The translations under genes and the position numbers were made by a program. Source: Epiperipatus broadwayi (Eukaryota > Onychophora > Udeonychophora > Euonychophora > Peripatidae). From it: 64,000 nucleotides of DNA. Location of the stretch: the NCBI GenBank assembly GCA_028023455.1, contig JAQFVV010013079.1:186001-250000 (forward strand), read 5' to 3'. This document shows, in pieces, positions 11,897 through 22,511 of this stretch; positions within the stretch are counted from its first letter, which is position 1, and each line of letters starts with the position of its first letter. The notes beneath the pieces are model-generated. The model worked only from the letters and a program-made list of their open reading frames with translations, was not told where the DNA came from and ran no database searches.

Positions 11897-12639
11897 CAAG
11901 ATGCTCCAAAAAAGAGAAAACAGACTCAAATTCGGGAAAACCAAATGAAGGAATGAGAAAACACTTTGAACAAAATATGTACCAAATAACCTTTAATGTA
12001 ATAATGTAATCTTTAATAAATTATTTTGGAAAAAATATGAAACTTTGAACAAACACATACATATAAATATGTTACAGTGAGTTTATAATCTGGCGTGACG
12101 TTTAGGCGTGTTTCAATGTAATTTGTCTCATTATGAGATGTGAATACATACATGGTCATCCTATAATATATATAATGCAAATAAAATAACACACTCGCAA
12201 TAACAAATTTCACAAAATACAATCATTTTTATGAAGTGGTACAATTTAGCGTGATGTACTACCAAGTGGTACGTGAGCCAAAAAAGGTTGGGAAACGCTG
12301 TCATACATCAATCTGGCTTTCATTCTTTATTGGAATCTTATCAAGATGTTTCTTTTTACAAATATAACACACGATGAGCAGTTATTCTACAACAACGTCA
12401 CTATTGGACATTATTTATATTACTTTACAATAAATATAATTACTAAAATACATACATGTACATTAAAATGGTTAAACTTACTATAATCCTTTTTAATATA
12501 TAGATATATATTTGCAAAACAATCTAAAAAATATTTTAAATTATAACTCTAAAGTTTCCGATAATTTAACAATGTCCATTTCCCCTTAGTTATGTTATTA
12601 CTTTAACCATGTTTATAGATTTGTCTAAATTTTTTTGAA

Positions 12640-13175
12640 TATACAAAATTTTATAATATATTCTTTCCTTGTAATTTTTAATATAGTTTATTACCTGAAT
12701 ATTTTTTACACAATTCATTTTATGTCCAGTATCCAAAAATGTATATATGGCCCTGATCTTACATCTATTTTATTAATTGCCCTTATCATGCTTATTACTC
12801 TTTTCAATGGCAGTCTTTTTTGTCTGACCTATACATATTATATTGCAAAATTCACAACAAATTTTATAAACTAACTATCTTATTTTTGATATTACCCATC
12901 ATTTTTGCATTACAAATCCATTTCCTTAAAGATTTGCTACTTTTCCAATCTATTTTAATACCATTAGATAACTTTTCTTCTGTCATTGTCTTACATAAAT
13001 GTTTTGAATTTGGAACTAAAACCCACTTCCTATTTGCATACACATATCTTACAATATCTTTTGCATTATTATTTGCGAAATTTTTTTTAACAATTTTTAT
13101 AGCCCATATTAACATAATCATTCTCAATTTTCAATTTCTGTTTAAATCCTTCTTTTTCATTGAATGTTAGCCTTG
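12640..13175 (-). pseudogene. PLE linker and GIY-YIG nuclease remnant
   Basis: On the minus strand the frame 13,127-12,864 contains a KIVKKNFANNNAK segment and a K.DWKSSKSLRKW linker. It runs into VYKICCEFCNIICIGQTKKTAIE at about 12,865-12,795, a good match to the IYK..C..C...YIGQT core of GIY-YIG nucleases in PLEs; the YIG tyrosine is replaced (ICIG). Downstream residues are interrupted by stops. In the family this domain nicks DNA for target-primed reverse transcription. This copy is inactive. Confidence 0.55.
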
Positions 13176-13300
13176 AAAATTAAGTTTATAGTGGAAATAG
13201 AGGAAAAGGGATTAAAGTATTTAGACATTTTTAAAATAAGAATTAATGGTGAAATACTTATTAAACATTATATTAAGGATAATGAATAAAGAGCTATAAT
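13173..13300 (+). pseudogene. PLE reverse transcriptase end fragment
   Basis: The short plus-strand frame reads FIVEIEEKGLKYLDIFKIR followed by an NGEI segment. It resembles the motif after the YxDD block in PLE RTs (FT.E.E..GKLPFLDV.I.R..NG.L...VYRK). Only about 40 residues survive, followed by a stop. It is oriented away from the GIY-YIG relic on its left. Confidence 0.4.
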
Positions 13301-13686
13301 TGATCCAAGTTTATATCAGCCATGGTCTTAAAAAATAGCCATTTTAAAAGTAATCATTGTAGAATAGCTACAGCTGGTCATGTGATTTTGTGAAAATAAA
13401 CATCACGATAAGGTTCCACTGAAGAATGACACTGGGTTGATGTATTAAATACACTTTTTATTTAGAGTGAGTTGTCGGTTTCAATTTTGTTTTAAATTAT
13501 TTTAAATATTACTAAATATATATTTAATTATATAATTGAATATTTATAAATACAGTAATCAGATATATTTTAAAAATTTTATCCACTTAAGAGCACTTTC
13601 GACTATCCTCATAGTCTTTGTCAACTAACACTTTGAAAGGCTAATCTTCCCACAATTTTGTGATCCTAACATTTACTGACTTTCTA

Positions 13687-14201
13687 TTAATTAAGTTGTG
13701 TTTGTATTTGTATATTATCATAGCCCTTTCTTTTGTTGTTATTTTTTTCAATTTGCAATATTTTAATGTTATTGTAATTGAAGTTAAAACCATAAATACA
13801 TGAATTATGATGGTCGTGAAAAATGGATGCTGAAATATTATTATCTACTTTGCAATTTTGATTAGATTTCTGAACTCTTTTTACCAACAGCATGTGGTTT
13901 TAATTTTTTTTTCCAACATACATCTCAATTCACCTATATATCCACAGCCAGACCTACATATCCATTTATAAATAACACAATTTTTATTTATAAATGAGGT
14001 TTCATTTTTAGAATTATTCATTAATTTGTTTAATGTAGGAGGCATGTAAAATGTAATATCACATATCTCTTTATAAATCTTCCTTATAAAATTTACTTGA
14101 TTATTTGAATATATATATATATATATATATATATGATTATTATTGTAACCAACATTTAACAATTCATTTGAATATATTTCAATATTTTTGCCTTTATCCA
14201 A
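13687..14201 (-). pseudogene. GIY-YIG nuclease end of PLE2, left arm
   Basis: Two overlapping minus-strand frames (14,201-13,881 and 13,893-13,687) together read a PLE C-terminus. The linker contains ICDITFYMPPTLNKLMNN, then NKNCVIYKWICRSGCGYIGE carries the IY and YIG motifs, with an R and K-rich stretch following. The second frame gives FHDHHNSCIYGF and KILQIEK, the usual tail of the domain. A frameshift separates the pieces and there is no RT domain in this arm. The (TA)n run at about 14,110-14,133 has expanded inside the coding part. Confidence 0.65.
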
Positions 14202-14304
14202 TGAATATTTGCAAAGACTTATTTCTAAATAAGAAAGACTTCAAACCTGCCATTTTATGTGACATTGGCACTCTATATTCCATATAAATCAAAAGTGCTA
14301 ATGT

Positions 14305-14946
14305 CACATAAAATGGCAGGTTTGAAGTCTTTCTTATTTAGAAATAACAAACTTTGCAAATCTTCATCAGATAAAGGCAAAAATACTGAAATATATTCGA
14401 ATAAATTGTTATATGTTGGTTACAATTATAATCATATATATAATGTTATTACAGATTTTAATATGAGATATAAAAATAAAAATTTTAATAATAATATTAA
14501 TCTTTCTGCTAACAAAAAACTATGGATATCAATACCCTATATTTCAAATGATCAAGTAAATTTTATAATGAAGATTTAGAAAAGTATATGTGATATTGCA
14601 TTTTACACACATCCTACATTAAACAAATTAATAAGTAATTCTAAAAATAAAACCTCATTTATAAATAAAAATTGTATCATTTATAAATCGATATGTAGGT
14701 GTGGTAGTGGATATATAAGTGAATTGAGATGTATGTTAGAAAAAAACTAAACAGCACTTGTTGGTGTTAAAAAGAGTTCAGAAATTGAATCAAAATTGCA
14801 AAGTAGATAATGCTTCAGCATCCATTTTTCATGACCATAATAATTCATGTATTTATGGTTTTAACTTCAATTACAATAATGTTAAAATATTGCAAATCGA
14901 AAAAAATAACAATAAAAAAATAAAAGAAGCTATACTAATGACTTAA
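14305..14946 (+). pseudogene. GIY-YIG nuclease end of PLE2, right arm
   Basis: Mirror copy of the left arm. It reads a SSSDKGKNTEIYSN segment, WISIPYISNDQVNFI.KI, then after an in-frame TAG at about 14,577 ICDIAFYTHPTLNKLI, then NKNCIIYKSICRCGSGYISE. YIG has become YIS, so the nuclease would be disabled. A separate frame at 14,758-14,946 continues with the FHDHNNSCIYGF tail. The IPYI...TLNKLI linker is typical of the region between RT and nuclease in PLEs. Confidence 0.65.
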
Positions 14947-15180
14947 TTAACAGGCAGGCAGCAAACATTAAGATCACAGAATTGTGGGAAGGTTAGCCTT
15001 TCAAAGTGTTAGTGGACAAAAACTAAGAGGATGATCAAAAGAATTCCTAAGTGGATAAAATTTTTAAATTATATCTGATTACTGTATTTATAAATATTCA
15101 ATTAAATAATTAAATATATTGCTTTGAAGAAATACAGGTATAAAAGTATAATATTATTACTATATATATATATATGTGTG

Positions 15181-15443
15181 TCAATAGATGGCGTTCTACC
15201 AAAAACACCGTCAAGCGTAAGTTTGTTTACATAAACGTCAGAGCAAGCATTCACTATCTCTAACTTTAATTCCACTTTCAGATCATGATTTCAAGCTATT
15301 TGCTGTCTTTCACTGATGATAGCAAATATCTTGAAATCATGATCTGAAAGTGGAATTAAGTTAGAGATAGTGAATGCTTGCTCTGACGTTTATGTAAACA
15401 AACTTACGCTTGATGGTGTTTTTGGTATAACGCCATCTATTGA
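15181..15443. repeat. IR4: near-perfect 263-bp palindrome with a hammerhead-like core
   Basis: Arms of about 125 bp (left from TCAATAGATGGCG, right ending CGCCATCTATTGA) differ at only a handful of positions and are separated by about 15 bp. At the centre CTGATGA (15,313-15,319) is followed 13 nt later by GAAA (15,333-15,336), with a weak stem between. High arm identity implies either recent insertion or gene conversion between arms. No coding potential. Confidence 0.8.
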
Positions 15444-15507
15444 CATAAATACAAGCATTAGCAAGTTTTTAACTTGTTTTTTTTTGTTTTATATATATAT
15501 AATTAAA

Positions 15508-15762
15508 CAGGATTTGAACCCAAACATTCAAGCTCTCTAAAATGATCCACTCTTTCTGATATAACCTTTACATATGACTACATACATGTGAAAAAAATAA
15601 ATGATCTCCAATATACTGGACAAACTGATGAGTGCTGGTTCAGCATAAAATATGTATAATGGATTCATTTATTTTTTTTATATGTATGTGATCATGTTTA
15701 TTGGTTAAATTGAATAGAGTGGATCCCTGTAGGGAACTTGAAAATTTGGGTTCAAATCATTT
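15508..15762. repeat. IR2 copy a: palindrome with a well-paired hammerhead-like core
   Basis: Outer arms GATTTGAACCC and GGGTTCAAATC enclose imperfect inner arms. The centre reads CTGATGA (15,625-15,631), G, TGCTG, GTT, CAGCA, T, AAAA. This is a canonical hammerhead stem II of 5 bp, with GAAA changed to AAAA. Partial copies at 45.4 and 50.2 kb keep GAAA. The end word GGTTCAAATC also resembles a pol III B box, possibly by chance. Confidence 0.7.
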
Positions 15763-15873
15763 TTAATTACATCTAAGTTAATTATATACGTTATACTTAT
15801 ATTTTAATATTATATCTATAAACAAAGGGAGTGAATCACTCTTCCCCAGTCTTTGATGTAAAAGTACCCTAAA

Positions 15874-16150
15874 TGTTGAATAAATATCAAAAATGAAATC
15901 ATTTATTTCTGATAGCACTGATGTCTATATGCATATCTTTGTTAACAATGTCGGTAATTTATAGTGAAAATAATTTATTAACCAGATGGAATATGGAACA
16001 CAAGAGTTATTAAACTCATAATTAATTCCATCTGGTTGATAAATTAATTTCACTCTGAATTACCAACAATGTTGACAAAAGTATGCTTGTAAACATCAGT
16101 GCTACCTTGAATAGATGGATTAATTTTAACTCTTGATTCTTCATTCAACA
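15874..16150. repeat. IR3: imperfect 277-bp palindrome
   Basis: The outermost TGTTGAA and TTCAACA arms and inner arms such as ATTCCATCTGGTT with ACCAGATGGAAT are inverted around about 16,012. Arm similarity is clearly lower than in IR4, so it is probably older. No CTGANGA..GAAA core was found. Confidence 0.65.
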
Positions 16151-16284
16151 TCTGCATTGCTTTTAATTCAAGCTTGGAAGAAAGATATTTATTCCATTTG
16201 TTTACATATATGTTGAGCTATGTTTAATTTAAAATATTATATTAAATGTTATCACAGTTATATGATGTAAATAAAGTAGTTTTT

Positions 16285-16765
16285 AAACAGAGCAAAACTC
16301 TCCATACAGTATTGTCACCTGTTCTAATAGGATAGTGGTAGCTGTGGTTGTAAAAGAGCCAAAGACACCAAAATGTATGGGTGCTGAACTGAGTTCAGAC
16401 CCATATGACTATATAAGCTATTGAGCTTGGATTGAAAATATTTTTTGTGTTTTCAATTTCATTCTCATAGTTTTGTAGTTAAGTAGAGATAAAAGGTGGT
16501 TGCTAGATGGTTGCATTAGATCCTAAAATCTAGATGCAGTGCTCTCAGATCCAAAGCTACTCACTGATGAAGGCCACAAGCCAAAAACTAGTCTGGGGAT
16601 ATTGTATGAGTAGGCATTAGATAGGGATTTTATGCACAAGCCTTCTGGCATCCATTGATTACTCTGTTTAGCACAGGTGACAATACTGTATGGAGAGTTT
16701 TGCTCTGTTTATCAAAAATTAATGTGCTAGTATAGGAGATGTGATCATGTGATGCTTAATGGTTC
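16285..16765 (+). repeat. IR1 family copy b, flanked by a 12-bp direct repeat
   Basis: Identical 12-bp words AAAGTAGTTTTT lie immediately outside (16,273-16,284 and 16,766-16,777) and look like a target-site duplication. The 3' end GATCATGTGATGCTTAATGG is the fixed IR1 end. At 16,564-16,587 CTGATGA, A, GGC, CACAA, GCC, A, AAAAC gives a 3-bp stem II, with GAAA mutated to AAAA. The part at 16,320-16,540 is an internal segment also found (inverted) at 40.26-40.48 kb. Confidence 0.75.
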
Positions 16766-16777
16766 AAAGTAGTTTTT

Positions 16778-16930
16778 GATAGTGCTAAAATTTTTACTAA
16801 TTTGGGAAAATATGGATTGAGAACCATGAAGGAGTTGATTGAACTATTAAAAAGACCAATTGGATTAAATAGAGCTGATGAAGCACAATGTATTTCAGCC
16901 TTATGGAGATCACTTATTTTATTTTTTTAT
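16778..16930 (+). CDS. Possible host exon or protein fragment of unknown identity
   Basis: From 16,760 a frame stays open, and roughly 16,778-16,930 reads like real protein: a FDSAKIFTNLGKYGLR segment, then MKELIELLKRPIGL, then NRADEAQCISALWRS. This is an amphipathic, helix-rich stretch with balanced residue use, unlike the Phe/Ile/Tyr-rich chance ORFs around it. After WRS it decays into low-complexity residues, and the frame runs to 17,134 through a T-rich tract. I do not recognise the family. An AG at 16,771-16,772 could serve as an acceptor, but no good donor is evident. The IR1 insertion lies directly upstream. Confidence 0.25.
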
Positions 16931-17072
16931 TTTAATATAAACTTGAAAACAATTAATGGTAAATCTAAAGAAAATAAATATTTTGTTAATTTATGTATTC
17001 TGAATGCTCAACTGCTTCATACTCAATCACATTCTTTACCTCACACTCAATCCTGTTACCATTTGAGATCTA

Positions 17073-17133
17073 ATGTTGTTGTTTTTTGTTTTGTTTTGTT
17101 TTTTTTTTTGTTTTTTTTTTGTTTTGTTTTTTG
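17073..17133 (+). repeat. Low-complexity (GTTTT)n / T-rich tract
   Basis: A run of GTTTT and longer T blocks directly precedes the IR10-like copy. It could be the rc of an A-rich retroelement tail or a simple microsatellite. Confidence 0.7.
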
Positions 17134-17139
17134 AAAAGT

Positions 17140-17240
17140 TAACCTTGACAATGAGGGATACTATTTTATTGAAATGTTGGGAAATAGGCAAAAATAACAC
17201 ATGGTTTAACCCAAAAACTACATTATATATATATATAATC
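17140..17240 (+). repeat. IR10 family copy b
   Basis: Matches the minus-strand IR10 copy at 5.86 kb: CTTGACAATGAGGGATACTA, then ..TGAAATGTTGG, then GGTTTAACCCAAAAA. The stem between the two core words is less well paired here than in the other copy. It ends in a (TA)n tract. Confidence 0.5.
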
Positions 17241-20200
17241 AATCAGTAAGTAAATATAATTACTAGTCAGAATGGTGATTATATTATTCATTTGATCATA
17301 GCAATATTAAAAAGTCAATTAATCATTCTGAAAATCTTGTATGTGTATATTTCTCTATGCCATTTCCATTCATGGTTACTCCAGGGCTAATTATACAAAT
17401 AAAATATTAAATCAAAATGAAATAAAACTTTTATTTCTTAAATTAATTGCTATAAAAATGTAATGCCATCAAATGACATTTTATGCAAAAAAAATATAAA
17501 ATCCGAATTCTTAAAATGAAAGTAAACAATTATATTTCAAAATATAAAATTAAATTTAATATCAATGTTGAAGTTATATTTATATAATTTGCTATATACT
17601 ATTTGAAAAGAAATTGATGTCATTTTTATTATAAATTAATTTAAAATCTGTTATAATATTTTTATTATATTAGTTTGTCTGAGTATAAATGTTTATAAAA
17701 TATTCAAAAATAAATTGAAGATGTATAATTATAAAGTAACAAAAAAATGAAATGTATGAAATATAAATTGTGTAAAAACTTCATGGAATTAACATAGCTA
17801 AAATAATAATTGAAAGTAAAGCTACTCAAAGAAAGAATAAAATACAAGTTGTAATAATTAAATGAGATAATAAAAAATTATAAAACAATAAGAAATCCAG
17901 ATATGAGTATAAAAAATAAATAGTAAATATTTCACTCTTCCAACAATTAAAAAAATTACTGTGCCATGAAATCAATGTCAATTCTTTATGATCATATAAA
18001 AGCATATTATAAGCTAGACTAATCTGTGTTTATTAATAGTTCAATTTAAATACCATGTTCAGCCATTTTTCTGGCAATGCATTTATCAATAATAACTTCA
18101 ATTCAAAATTGCAATCATTGGAATTATGCATTATCAATCATATTTAATCTTCTTTATTAGATCAGCATAGGTTACTATAGTGGGAGAGGGTCAAAGTTGA
18201 AAATATATGAATTGTACACCCAGTTGTTATTTCTGATGTTTGAACTTCTTATAAACTTCCTAGAAATAGATCATTTGATTGTTTACTTACTTTCTTATTC
18301 ATTTTATTACCATTCTGTAAATTAGGTATATACAGATATAGAGCCCTGTGGGTGCCTAAATTAATACTACAATTATATTCATAATAGGTCTAAAATGGTC
18401 ATGTGTATTTTTTATTGATTTGACATCATTTGGAAGACTAAAACTTGAACTAATCTGGATATTTATTGATATTGAATCCAGTCAAAAATCTATATGTCAA
18501 TATTATTAAAAGAAAAGTAAAAATTAAGAGAAAATGGGTTTAATAAAGTGCACAACATTTACAACGTATTAATACTACCTTTTTGTTGTTTTTAGCATTA
18601 TAATCATACAACAATTTTTATATCTTTTTTTCGTTATTTTGTATCTTCTGTAATATGCTGTATGAAGCATTTTAACTATGGAAATCATTTAAAATTATTA
18701 TGTAAAAAAACTGAATATATCATCTTCAGATAGACTAATAGAAAATGAATGATTTGCATATAAAAATTAGTAGACCAGCCCCATTTTAATCCAATAGAAA
18801 TGACAATCTGCAATTAGTGAATAGTTTAGCCTGAAAACAAATCATAGAAATATGATTATGTTTCAAAACAAAATTGTAATTTTCAGCAATTTGTTTATCT
18901 AAATGCAATATTTTTGTAAAATACTTATTTTAAGCCACAAACCTTCATAACTATAATTATATTTTACTAAACATATTTATTTTTCAATTGTAATAAGTTT
19001 TTTATGACAAAGTGGAAGCAATTTCTGCTTGGTAATAAGAATGTATTTTTTCAATACTGGTAAAAAAAAAATTTTAATTTTAATAACAATAAACTTAATG
19101 TTTAATTTTAATATATTTTTGTCTTTAATTATAACTAACCTTAAATTTCTTTTGAAGTTAAATAATGAGATTCAAATAACTAATATTTTATTCTACTAAT
19201 CTTTTGAATATATAAAATTACGTCCAATGTCATGAAGTGTCATTATTATAGTTACAAATTCCATTTTACAAATTATTTTCCTATATTGCCAAATTTAAAT
19301 ATTAACTTTTTAGAATGCATTTTGTTTGAAAATTTACATTTGTAATACATAAAATATTATTAATATATGATATAGAAAGAATCTTCAATTGTAAAAATAA
19401 AATATTCAAAATTGGAGGAAGCTTTTTCTATGGTTTTTCAAATAAGAAAGAAGGAATTGGATCTTAAAAGGGTTAAAGTGAAAAGATGATGGAGTTGGGG
19501 TATTTTACTAAAGAAAAAGGCTTCTTAGTAGATACAAGATAGAGACTATGTCTGTGAACTTTCAGCTTTTATTTAAAATTTAATATTTGTGAACTTTCAG
19601 CTTTTATTTAAAATTTAAATATTAAAATACAATTTGTGTATTTATTTACTTTTTTTTTTTTACTGTTAAAGTAAATACTTATTTCATGCTAAAATGTAAT
19701 GTTTATTTTCTGAATGGTTTTTGGTAGAAAAATTTGGCCATATAAAATTTGAAGGTAATCCAGCAATGATATTTCCAAGCATTACAAATAACCTTTTTGT
19801 GATTTTTTTTTTTGAAATTACAAATTTAATTTTTAAATTTCAAAAAGTATTTTAACTAGTTGAATATATTATTTATTCAAATATACATTATTAATAGAAG
19901 TTTAGTTTATTATTATATCGTATTCATTGAATATTTTCTCATCTTGGGGCCAAAACAAAATACTATCTCCTGGTTATTTGTTATAGTTTACTATTTTTTT
20001 TATTTTTTTACAAAATTAATATATTAAATTAATTATTATTATTTTTTTATTTTTAAAGTTGATAATCTACATAAATAAATTGAAATTTATAAAAAATTTA
20101 ACATAGATAAAAATTTATTCATTGGAAATATATGCATAAACCATGTCCCAAATTAGCCACTATAAAACTGTTATAGTGTATACTGTAAAAGAATTAATAA

Positions 20201-20473
20201 TCTGAAATTTTAAAAATATATAAAATTTAAACAATATTATGTTAATATTAATTTTCATATCCAAGCAATAATTGTTTTCACAGGTCAAATAAAACTATCA
20301 TTGTTAACATATAAATGATTTTATCTAAGTTCAACTATATGTGACTAATAATACTAACACCCTGACACTTTATCTGTGTCAGCCTGGTACATTAGTCCTA
20401 TAAATTATACATAGATGAACACATATAATATGTCTTTATATCTATAGTCTATAAAAATCTCGGTATTAACATA
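17241..20473. other. Long AT-rich stretch without recognisable genes
   Basis: No ORF with protein-like composition. The only structures I support are the tandem duplication at 19,553 and a small hairpin CTGACAC..GTGTCAG at about 20,370. Confidence 0.5.
19553..19617 (+). repeat. Tandem duplication, two units of 35 bp
   Basis: TGTGAACTTTCAGCTTTTAT with its downstream A/T-rich part is repeated at once, with period 35 and no visible difference over about 30 bp. It is probably a recent slippage event. Confidence 0.8.
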
Positions 20474-20546
20474 CACACACACACATATATATATATATAC
20501 ATATAAAAACAAAAAAAGACTTATAAATCCAATAAATAATATAATA

Positions 20547-20574
20547 TTTCAACCAGAGGATTGGTTTTCATCAG
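20547..20574 (-). ncRNA. Hammerhead-ribozyme-like core in the PLE1 3' region
   Basis: On the minus strand: CTGATGA, A, AACC, an 8-nt loop, GGTT, GAAA, TATTAT. This gives the two invariant hammerhead strands joined by a 4-bp stem II. PLEs are known to carry hammerhead motifs in their terminal repeats. I could not identify stem I, stem III and a cleavage triplet that all pair in this single copy; they may need a tandem copy. Confidence 0.6.
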
Positions 20575-20650
20575 AAAGACAAAAATACACAGTAAAATGG
20601 CGATAATCAAAAATTACAGATTTGATAAAAGATTAAAAATTTAACAACCC

Positions 20651-20660
20651 CCCCCCCCCG
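20651..20660 (+). repeat. C homopolymer tract in PLE1 3' region
   Basis: A run of about 10 C in otherwise very AT-rich sequence, between the nuclease gene and the hammerhead-like core. Confidence 0.8.
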
Positions 20661-21148
20661 ATTGGTCACAAAATCTAACACAGAATATCTACCCAACCAA
20701 TGATAAAATTCAAACAAAAAAAGAAAAAAATTACATTTCCTCCTAATAAAGCTTAAATCCTATTTAAATTGAAATAAATAAATAAATAAAAAATCCAAAA
20801 TTAAAATATACATATGTGCATACATACAAAAATTAGACTATGCTCACATACAAAAAATAGCTGTCCTCACATTAATATTCATTAAAAACTAAAATACTTA
20901 TACATTTTAATCAAAAATTATAGTTAGTGCAAAGTACAATAATTTATAATAATTAATTATTTATCTATATACCAATTAAACACAGATATTAAACATCCAT
21001 ATAACCAATCTTTACATAAAAAAATCTCATATAAGAAAATTTTCACATAAAAAACTCACATATAAAAATCATTTAGAAGACCAAGTAACCCAGAGATGTA
21101 ATAGTTCCAGTGTTTAAATTCAATCCATGTGGTTCTAAGGTCTTGAAT

Positions 21149-21712
21149 TTAAAAATAAAAAACTCTCCTTTTGTTTCCTCTCCCTTGTAGAAGAAAATCT
21201 TCCTGAAGAATTAATACTCTTAAATTATCAATTGAATGATTCGGTAAGTTAAAATGTTTTGAAACCGGTCTATCTTTATTCTTATGCAAAATGTCAAATC
21301 TATGATTAGTCATTCTGACATGTAAACTATTTGCTGACTCACCTATATACTGGTTTAAACACCTACTACACTCTATCAAATATATCAAATTAACACTTTT
21401 ACATGTAACATAATTAGGAATATACCATTTAAAATTATGATTCTTAGTACTAAAGACCACTTTTGTCACAACAATATGTTTACATGTAAAACATCTTTTA
21501 TCCTCACATGGATAACATCCTTTTTCCTGTACAGAACTACTAATAAAATTTGTTTTGACAAGTATATCTCTAAGTGATCTATGTTTTCGATATACAACCT
21601 TAGGTGGATTAGAAAAGATAGACTTTAAATAATCTGTGGAGTGTAATATGTTAAAATGTTTTGCCAATATTCGGTTAATATTAGGTAAATCTCTATTAAA
21701 AGTAAAAACCAA
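21149..21712 (-). pseudogene. PLE1 GIY-YIG endonuclease domain
   Basis: A 187-residue frame. FTFNRDLPNINRILAKHF (residues 3-20) is the linker, and a zinc-finger-like CYPCEDKRCFTC (cysteines 66, 69, 74, 77) precedes the nuclease. The nuclease has LIYLIEC (109-115), QYIGES (121-126), R133 and H137, and HFNLPNH near 153. These are the signature residues of the GIY-YIG fold used by endonuclease-bearing PLEs for target cleavage. The Cys motif upstream of GIY-YIG is expected in this group. The domain itself looks intact; the stop after VFYF may be natural. Confidence 0.9.
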
Positions 21713-21896
21713 TGGTGGAACATCTAATTGTTTTTTTACTCTTTTTAGATAAAAGAAGTTTCTTTCTATAAATTAAAGAAGATCTCCTTACTGCATTTTC
21801 CAACAATGTCTTAGGATACCTCATATTGACCAATCTATTATATAAAATACTATTATTTTGTTGAAGAAATTTCTCATCATTACAAATCCTCTTCAT
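21696..21896 (-). pseudogene. PLE1 connector between RT and nuclease
   Basis: In the same frame as the RT segment and separated from it only by the TGA and 22 codons. It reads RICNDEKFLQQNNSILYNRL and RYPKTLLENA, the usual helical connector of PLE proteins. At an A-run near 21,731 the frame shifts by one base. The correct continuation (KKQLDVPPLVFTFN) is in the frame of the next segment. A homopolymer indel is the likely cause, either real or a sequencing error. Confidence 0.8.
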
Positions 21897-21965
21897 TCTT
21901 AAAAATTGACTATAAAGAATATTAGCCTTTAAATATTTAGGATGGTTACTATAAAAATGTAGATA

Positions 21966-22511
21966 TCAGTTATTATCAGTTGGTTTCCTATATACAGTAG
22001 TAGTAAGAACTCTATTAGTGTAAATAACTTCAACATCAAGAAAATGAGCAATTGATTTTGAAAAATTCATTGTGAAATTAATATTTTTATTAAAATTATT
22101 CAAATAACTTAAAAAATTATGAAGTTCAACTTCATTATGTAGCCATATCATGAAAATGTCGTCTATATATCTAAGCCAAGTATGAGGTTTCAGCCTAGCA
22201 TTATCAAGTATAGAGGATTCTAGTTTTGACATAAAAATATTCGCATAACTTGGTGCCAACTTTGTACCCATTGCAGTACCTTGTTTCTCTAAATAGTATC
22301 TAGAATTAAAAGTAAAAAAATTATTTCTTAAAACCAAATATATTAATTCAACCATAGTAGTAATAAGACCATGATCATACTTTCTATCTTGTAAAGCACA
22401 TTTAATAGCCTCAACTCCATCACCATGAGGTATATTTGTGTATAGTGATACAATATCCAAAGTAACCAAAAAACAATCATCTGGTAATTCAGATTTTATA
22501 TTTTCTAACAC
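21966..22511 (-). pseudogene. PLE1 reverse transcriptase, palm and thumb
   Basis: All core RT blocks are readable. TLDIVSLYTNIPH (residues 17-29) holds the first catalytic Asp. QGTAMGTKLAPSYANIFM (77-94) is motif B, and WLRYIDDIFMIW (112-123) carries the YxDD box. HFLDVEV and VYRKPTDN (156-180) close the domain. In PLEs this enzyme copies RNA at a nicked target. The frame ends at TGA (21,963-21,965), after which the same frame goes on as YLHFYSNHPKYLKA, so this is a single nonsense change and not the natural end. No catalytic residue is lost in this segment. Confidence 0.9.

Larger units (their letters stand above)
10686..12300 (+). mobile_element. hAT transposon (ZBED5/FAM200-type), internally deleted
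   Basis: Ends CAGTGTTTCCCAACC and GGTTGGGAAACGCTG form inverted termini, extended by subterminal GTGGTACGCG and ACGTACCAC motifs. Both sides carry the perfect 8-bp duplication TCATACAT (10,678-10,685 and 12,301-12,308), the size made by hAT transposases. At 1615 bp it is shorter than an autonomous element; only the 3' third of the transposase remains, in the sense orientation. The intact duplication shows the insertion has not been rearranged since. Confidence 0.92.
12600..13445. mobile_element. PLE3: head-to-head Penelope-like relic
   Basis: Two oppositely oriented fragments meet at about 13,175. The left, minus-strand fragment carries a GIY-YIG-type nuclease relic. The right, plus-strand fragment carries a segment like the end of the PLE reverse transcriptase. 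At 13,414-13,440, beyond the plus fragment, CTGAAGA is followed by a possible stem and GATG, a decayed version of the core seen in the other PLEs. Head-to-head inverted copies are known for Penelope elements. Stops are frequent. Confidence 0.55.
13515..15122. mobile_element. PLE2 copy A: 1.6-kb palindrome of two head-to-head PLE 3' ends
   Basis: The left arm (13,515-14,265) and right arm (14,295-15,122) are inverted copies with strong similarity over nearly all their length. The outermost AT-rich tails pair too, and the centre is almost perfect. Each arm encodes the last part of a PLE protein pointing outward. Just past the right arm, TTGAAGA, ATACAGGTAT and AAAAG form a weak hammerhead-like core. 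The same layout recurs at 48.45-49.93 kb. Confidence 0.75.

Noticed and set aside
14341-14400. CTGATGA (minus strand) as a hammerhead core in PLE2
   Set aside because: It is the complement of codons for the conserved SSSDKGKN part of the PLE2 protein, and no paired stem plus GAAA follows.
20340-20420. Small hairpin CTGACAC..GTGTCAG as an RNA gene or terminator
   Set aside because: Only 7 bp of stem, no conserved context, expected by chance at this scale.
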